From positions 1 through 23,626 of IMG/VR virus record IMGVR_UViG_3300032286_000236: 23,626 bases of DNA; one strand, given 5' to 3'. Each line of letters starts with the position of its first letter. Positions within the stretch are counted from its first letter, which is position 1. A program made the position numbers and the translations under genes. The DNA comes from a virus. Below are positions 19,929-23,626 of this stretch, piece after piece. The notes beneath the pieces were generated by a model. That model was not told where the DNA came from, made no database searches, and worked only from the letters and a program-made list of their open reading frames with translations.

Positions 19929-20887
19929 TATATCCCCTGACTTACGGTTGCGCTAAAGTTATCAATAGTTGAACCTTGTGTATAATCAGATGGTATCTTG
20001 ATTAATCCAGTTCCAATTCCCTTAACAGGGCTAGTTGCTGTATAACTTAGTGTATTTCCAATTTGAATATTTCTTGCTGTATTTGAGTATGCTCTAGCAG
20101 AAATAGAGTCATCATATGTTGTCAACTCAATTGCTGCTGCTTCTTGTCCAAGAGAAATATCACTTGTTGCTGAACTAACTGTTCCACTTACAGACTTTAA
20201 TAGTCTTAAGTAGTAATTATATGATGTTCCAGTACAAGTTTGATAACAAGTATTACAGCAAGTATCATATACGGTTGAACTGCTTGTGCTTGAACATGTT
20301 TGATAGCAAGTTTGATAGCAGGTCTGGCAATTTGTTGTAGTAGTAGGTTCTGCAATTGCTGAAGGGTAACCACCAGAGTATGGTCCTTTTGCACAGTAAC
20401 CAGGGAAGTAGGCAGAACCATTTAAAGTATATCCACTAGGACATGTAGTTGTTGTTGAACAGTTACATGAGTAAGGATTACAATTATATGGGTTGCAGTT
20501 ATAGTATGTTGTTGTAGTCTCTGTATGTGGATTACAAGAGTAACAGTTACAAGAATAAGGATTGCAGTTATATGAACTACTGCTTGTATTATTGTATGAA
20601 GTTGCGGACCACCAAGAACCACTATCTGTAACCCAGAATGCTATACCAGTTCCAGGAGTAACATCAGCGCCAACAAATACATTTTGATTTAATGGGATAT
20701 ATGCAATTGGATAAGATGATGCAGCGGTATCAGATTTTGCTGAGGTTCCATCAGCATACCAAATGCCTCTTAAGGCTGTCCAGGCTGTACCAGAGTCAGC
20801 AGTGCCTAAAGAGCCAGATGTTACTCTATTAAAAAAATCACTTATAGATTTTATTAAACTAGATGCAATTGCTCCAAGGATTATCAA
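19928..20887 (-). CDS. Cys/Tyr/Asn-rich repeat virion protein
   Basis: In this 319-residue protein, residues 106-218 hold 18 cysteines in short repeats: SYNCNPYSCNCYSC, YYNCNPYNCNPYSCNC, then CQTCYQTCYQTC and CCNTCYQTC, separated by Ser/Thr runs. The N-terminus (1-105) and the C-terminus (225-319) are ordinary beta-rich tail-protein sequence. The repeats could form disulfides outside the cell or bind metal. There is no signal peptide, so it is assembled in the cytoplasm as part of the virion. It overlaps the preceding gene by 4 bases and the next by 1. A tail-tip adhesion or stability role is inference. Confidence 0.75.
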   Translation of the reverse strand: MIILGAIASSLIKSISDFFNRVTSGSLGTADSGTAWTALRGIWYADGTSAKSDTAASSYPIAYIPLNQNVFVGADVTPGTGIAFWVTDSGSWWSATSYNNTSSSSYNCNPYSCNCYSCNPHTETTTTYYNCNPYNCNPYSCNCSTTTTCPSGYTLNGSAYFPGYCAKGPYSGGYPSAIAEPTTTTNCQTCYQTCYQTCSSTSSSTVYDTCCNTCYQTCTGTSYNYYLRLLKSVSGTVSSATSDISLGQEAAAIELTTYDDSISARAYSNTARNIQIGNTLSYTATSPVKGIGTGLIKIPSDYTQGSTIDNFSATVSQGI

Positions 20888-21756
20888 ACTATATCACCAA
20901 CTACATACCATAAATCTGTCCCAACCTTAAGGGCTGTGGCAGAAGAGTATCTTGTACGAAGTTTAGGTGATGCTGGTGTTCCAGCAGTTGACAGAATGGT
21001 TGTTGTTCCAGATGTTACTGCAGATATAGTTACCTGTCCAGCATTGGTTGCAATAATATTAATTTGAGAACCTATTGCATATGGAACTGATGCATTTGTT
21101 GGAATAGATACTGTAATAGGAGATACGTTAGATGCGGTTATAATACTTCCAGCATCTGATGCAACTGTAGTGTATGTAGTACCTGTTTGAGCATTAACTG
21201 ATAATGCAATGATTGGAGCAGTTAGTGTCTTGTTAGTTAATGTATCTGTTGTGGCTCTGCCGACTAAAGTATCAGTTGATGTTGGTAATGTGATAGTTCC
21301 AGTATTTGAGATTGTTGATATGACTGGAGTTGTTAATGTTGCAGAACTGATAGTACCAGAGTTAATAGTTGGAGATGTTAAAGTTTTGTTAGTTAATGTT
21401 TGAGTTCCAGTTAAACTAACAGCAGCATCAATTGATGTATTAAAGTAGTTTAAGTCATCTGATGTAAGCACGTGTTTAATGGTTGCTCCACCTGAGTGGG
21501 CAATGGCACCGCTTCCTGCTTGTGCTCTTACAATAGTAAGTGTATCTGATGACACGCCAGTAACATATACAATTTCTTCGTTAACTGTATCTGGGTCAAT
21601 TGCTACTGTAAACTTATCTACGTTACCAGTTGTTAGGCTGACACCACCCATTAGCAAAGATGATGTGCTGCTAGCAACAGTCATTGTTGTTGCAGAACTA
21701 GATATTCCTGATGCCAGCGTTGTTTCAACGCTAATGCTAGAGTATTTGCGTGCCAT
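20884..21756 (-). CDS. tail fibre-like protein, Ser/Thr-rich beta repeats
   Basis: This 290-residue protein is Ser/Thr/Val-rich. Its N-terminal beta-domain (ETTLASGISSSATTMTVAS ... NEEIVYVTGVSSDTLTIVRA ... HSGGATI) is a module shared in form with the next tail protein upstream. A TLTNKTLTSPTI repeat follows (again as TLTNKTLTAPII), a hallmark of phage fibre shafts. The C-terminal half is a beta-rich tip. It probably forms part of a tail fibre or appendage. ATG at 21756 has GGAAAACAAATGG upstream. Confidence 0.72.
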   Translation of the reverse strand: MARKYSSISVETTLASGISSSATTMTVASSTSSLLMGGVSLTTGNVDKFTVAIDPDTVNEEIVYVTGVSSDTLTIVRAQAGSGAIAHSGGATIKHVLTSDDLNYFNTSIDAAVSLTGTQTLTNKTLTSPTINSGTISSATLTTPVISTISNTGTITLPTSTDTLVGRATTDTLTNKTLTAPIIALSVNAQTGTTYTTVASDAGSIITASNVSPITVSIPTNASVPYAIGSQINIIATNAGQVTISAVTSGTTTILSTAGTPASPKLRTRYSSATALKVGTDLWYVVGDIV

Positions 21757-21765
21757 TTGTTTTCC

Positions 21766-22671
21766 TTAGCGTGTGTAGTGTGGTCGGATTGGATACTTGC
21801 CAGTTAGTTTAGAATTCTCTTCTTTAACTCTCTGTTGGTATAGAGCATAAATATATTTAGAGGCTGACTGACCAGCACTTGATGGAATCTTTGAATCAGC
21901 ACTTTCTGCTTCTGCAGATGTAAAGTTAATTCTTCCAGCATCTAGGTAAGATAATAGTCTGTAACATGCACCAAGAGTAACAACATCACGACATGTTTCT
22001 GGCAGGCCAGTTACATCTGAAAAATCCTCATTGGCTGAATCTAGAGTATTTGGTGTAGAGCGATACCAAACCTGTACGGTTCTGCCTGGTGTAATATAAT
22101 CATAAATTACAATTGCAGCATTAGAGTTAAATGAATCAGTATTTGCCATTTGGTCTAATCGCCACTTGTCAACCATCTTCCACTCCTTAGATGGTCCAAC
22201 TGTTTCCCAAGATACTTGGAATACATCTTCACATTCATCTGGAAGGGCATAACTATTTTGGGCAGGATTGAAAGTAAAAGTATATGACTCCATAGTCCAT
22301 AATGTTGGAAATAGACTATTGATAGTGTCATTGATTGCTTGCTTAATGTTTACTCTAGGAAATGTTGGGGCTAATGTTACTTGTGCATATCTGGAGTGTG
22401 GGGCAGCAGATGTATTGCTATAGCCACGACCAAAGCCAGGAATTGCTGTAAGGGTGTTAGATGTTTTATCAAATGAATCAATCCAGATAAGTTCTTCATC
22501 AATCTCAATAATACCTTTTGCAAGGTTAGATGATGAGCCAATTTGAATGGCAGTATCAGTCGTTGTTAGACCACTAGAGTTGGCAAGATAGGTAATGCGG
22601 TCTTGACGCATTGTATAGCCAGCAAGGTTAGACCTTACTTCATCAATCATATCTTTAAGCGTTGCCATCAT
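21766..22671 (-). CDS. tail/adaptor structural protein
   Basis: This 301-residue protein begins with a helical DMIDEVRSNL stretch, followed by a beta-insert (IIEIDEELIWIDSF ... TAIPGFGRGYSNT ... HSRYAQV) of the same type as in the fibre-like gene. Next come INDTINSLFPTLW and NSYALPDECEDVFQVSW, a layout reminiscent of head-tail connector or tail-tubular adaptor proteins. The C-terminal Ala/Ser/Tyr-rich helix completes it. No tape-measure or major tail gene is in the window to settle the tail type. It overlaps the zinc-ribbon gene by 17 bases. Confidence 0.62.
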   Translation of the reverse strand: MMATLKDMIDEVRSNLAGYTMRQDRITYLANSSGLTTTDTAIQIGSSSNLAKGIIEIDEELIWIDSFDKTSNTLTAIPGFGRGYSNTSAAPHSRYAQVTLAPTFPRVNIKQAINDTINSLFPTLWTMESYTFTFNPAQNSYALPDECEDVFQVSWETVGPSKEWKMVDKWRLDQMANTDSFNSNAAIVIYDYITPGRTVQVWYRSTPNTLDSANEDFSDVTGLPETCRDVVTLGACYRLLSYLDAGRINFTSAEAESADSKIPSSAGQSASKYIYALYQQRVKEENSKLTGKYPIRPHYTR

Positions 22672-22879
22672 TCTCCTCTAGTATTGTTTCCTGAACTTCT
22701 TCTACTGGGGCCTGATACACAGGCTCAGCAATTGTTTCAAACTCTGTGCGATTGGTTTCTACATACTCACCCTGACCGCATACATTGCACTTTGTAAATA
22801 CTTGATTATCCTCAGCGTTGCGAGTTTCAACATAGTAATGAGAGCAACACTCTGAACTGTATTCGTATTTGATAGCCAT
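22655..22879 (-). CDS. 74-aa zinc-ribbon protein in tail module
   Basis: The product starts MAIKYEYSSECCSHYYVETR and has FTKCNVCGQGEYVET, one complete CxxC and an upstream CC pair plus His as possible other ligands. An acidic tail follows. It precedes the tail adaptor gene and overlaps it by 17 bases. It is probably a small metal-binding accessory; no family recognised. Confidence 0.62.
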   Translation of the reverse strand: MAIKYEYSSECCSHYYVETRNAEDNQVFTKCNVCGQGEYVETNRTEFETIAEPVYQAPVEEVQETILEENDGNA

Positions 22880-22888
22880 TAGAACTCC

Positions 22889-23626
22889 TTAGAAGTATAA
22901 AAAGACAACGCCGTTACCGCCTGAACCACCAGTCCAAGTACCAGCACCATTGGTTGTAGCACCACCACCGCCACCGCCTGCTCCGCCATTAGCGCCATTT
23001 CCTCCAGTAGTACTTGCGCCAGCACCTAAAAATCCACCGCCTCCACCACCGCCACTAAAATTGGTACCACTACTACCACCTGAATAGAAATCTCCGTTAC
23101 CTCCTGCATTTCCTGTAAACCCACCAGTTCCGCCACCGCCAATCAAACCTCTACCGCCAACACCTGCTCCACCACCACCACCTGAAACTCCTGCAGAACC
23201 TGCTGCGGCATTACCGCCACCGCCAGCGTATCCAATTACACCAACAGTGGCAAGAGGTGCGCCTGTATAAGAAACAGTTGAGGATGTACTGGTTGCTGTT
23301 ACAGCACCACCAGCGCCACCACCACCCAATGACACAGTGCCACCAGCACCACCGCCAGCCATAACCATTCCGTAAATTGATGAACCGCCGTTAGCACCAG
23401 CAGCAGTTCCAACGCCACCAGTACCACCTGCGCCAACAGTTACTGTATTTGAAACATAAGTCCAACCAGCAGAATAACCACCTGCTCCGCCACCTGACGA
23501 AGGGTTGCCTGCTCCACCGCCTCCACCACCACCAATTACGATTGCATAAACTCTATTTATACCAGCAGGAATATCTGTGATTGATGTTGTTCCTGTTGCA
23601 GTAATTGTGCGTTGTAGTTTGAGTCC
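22889..23626 (-). CDS. glycine-rich tail protein (5' end outside window)
   Basis: The minus strand is open from the right window edge to the stop at 22889, giving 245 residues. It begins in frame at 23626 with GLKLQRTITATGTTSITDIP, then AGINRVYAIVIGGGGGGGAG, and continues with long Gly-rich (GGGGxGG) runs separated by Ala, Asn, Ser and Thr. It ends NGVVFLYF. Such Gly-rich proteins are tail-fibre tips or adhesins in phages, and their polyglycine sandwich binds host surfaces. A methionine at 23368 is internal, not the start. Confidence 0.75.
   Translation of the reverse strand, partial: GLKLQRTITATGTTSITDIPAGINRVYAIVIGGGGGGGAGNPSSGGGAGGYSAGWTYVSNTVTVGAGGTGGVGTAAGANGGSSIYGMVMAGGGAGGTVSLGGGGAGGAVTATSTSSTVSYTGAPLATVGVIGYAGGGGNAAAGSAGVSGGGGGAGVGGRGLIGGGGTGGFTGNAGGNGDFYSGGSSGTNFSGGGGGGGFLGAGASTTGGNGANGGAGGGGGGATTNGAGTWTGGSGGNGVVFLYF

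Noticed and set aside
20206-20622. Two minus-strand ORFs inside the Cys-rich gene
   Set aside because: They are alternate frames of the repeat block, giving low-complexity Ile/Thr/Leu/Val/Gln sequence; the annotated frame has the structural N- and C-terminal parts.
1-23626. tRNA genes, CRISPR arrays, integrase or attachment sites
   Set aside because: No cloverleaf with a T-loop motif outside genes, no regularly spaced repeat array, and no recombinase motifs were seen.

Overview
The window is a piece of a tailed double-stranded DNA phage genome of about 40% G+C. The likely host is an actinobacterium, probably a low-GC one such as the freshwater lineages. This rests on a WhiB-type regulator, a small sigma-like factor, actinophage-style replication and lysis genes, and a replication-operon promoter placed for a leaderless mRNA. 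The host assignment is inference. No 16S, integrase, tRNA or CRISPR is visible.

Layout. (1) 1-3388, minus strand: a large terminase with a terminase-small-like helix-turn-helix at its N-terminus, then a portal gene that leaves the window. (2) 3389-4062: a non-coding region next to the terminase with hairpins, a tandem 17-bp repeat, CCTAA-type repeats and a promoter. (3) 4063-10130, plus strand: an accessory/early arm. It opens with a self-contained unit (promoter, 209-aa unknown gene, strong terminator). Two near-identical promoters and six copies of a 15-17 bp palindrome (GTCATATAATATGAC core) follow. The arm encodes very small proteins, a strongly structured RNA candidate at 5320-5463, an amidoligase overlapping a class II glutamine amidotransferase, a WhiB protein, an exported transglycosylase-like protein, an FmdB-like zinc ribbon and a PD-(D/E)XK-like nuclease. 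(4) 15964-10117, minus strand: a compact replication/recombination operon, read right to left. Its genes are a two-part RecB/Cas4-like nuclease, an SSB-like zinc protein, a RecA/DnaB-type ATPase, a zinc ribbon, a Holliday-junction-resolvase-like nuclease, a two-part primase (CHC2 and TOPRIM), a C2H2-type protein, an Nmad1/DUF1599 protein, an HNH nuclease, a metallophosphoesterase and a sigma-like factor. (5) 15965-16398: a divergent promoter region, a 53-aa membrane peptide gene and terminators. (6) 23626-16399, minus strand: tail/virion genes (Gly-rich, Ig-like, Cys-rich and beta-propeller-like proteins) running into a lysis cassette (membrane protein, M15-type endolysin, holin).

How it fits together. 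Most genes overlap by 1-20 bases, so each arm is read as a polycistron. The amidoligase and amidotransferase look like one ammonia-transfer and amide-bond-forming system with an unknown substrate. The palindromes occur only in the plus-strand arm, mostly 10-21 bases before start codons, which suggests a phage-specific regulatory scheme acting on DNA or RNA. Three replication genes show reading-frame breaks (nuclease, primase, SSB-like tail). These are either biology or sequence errors and should be checked first.
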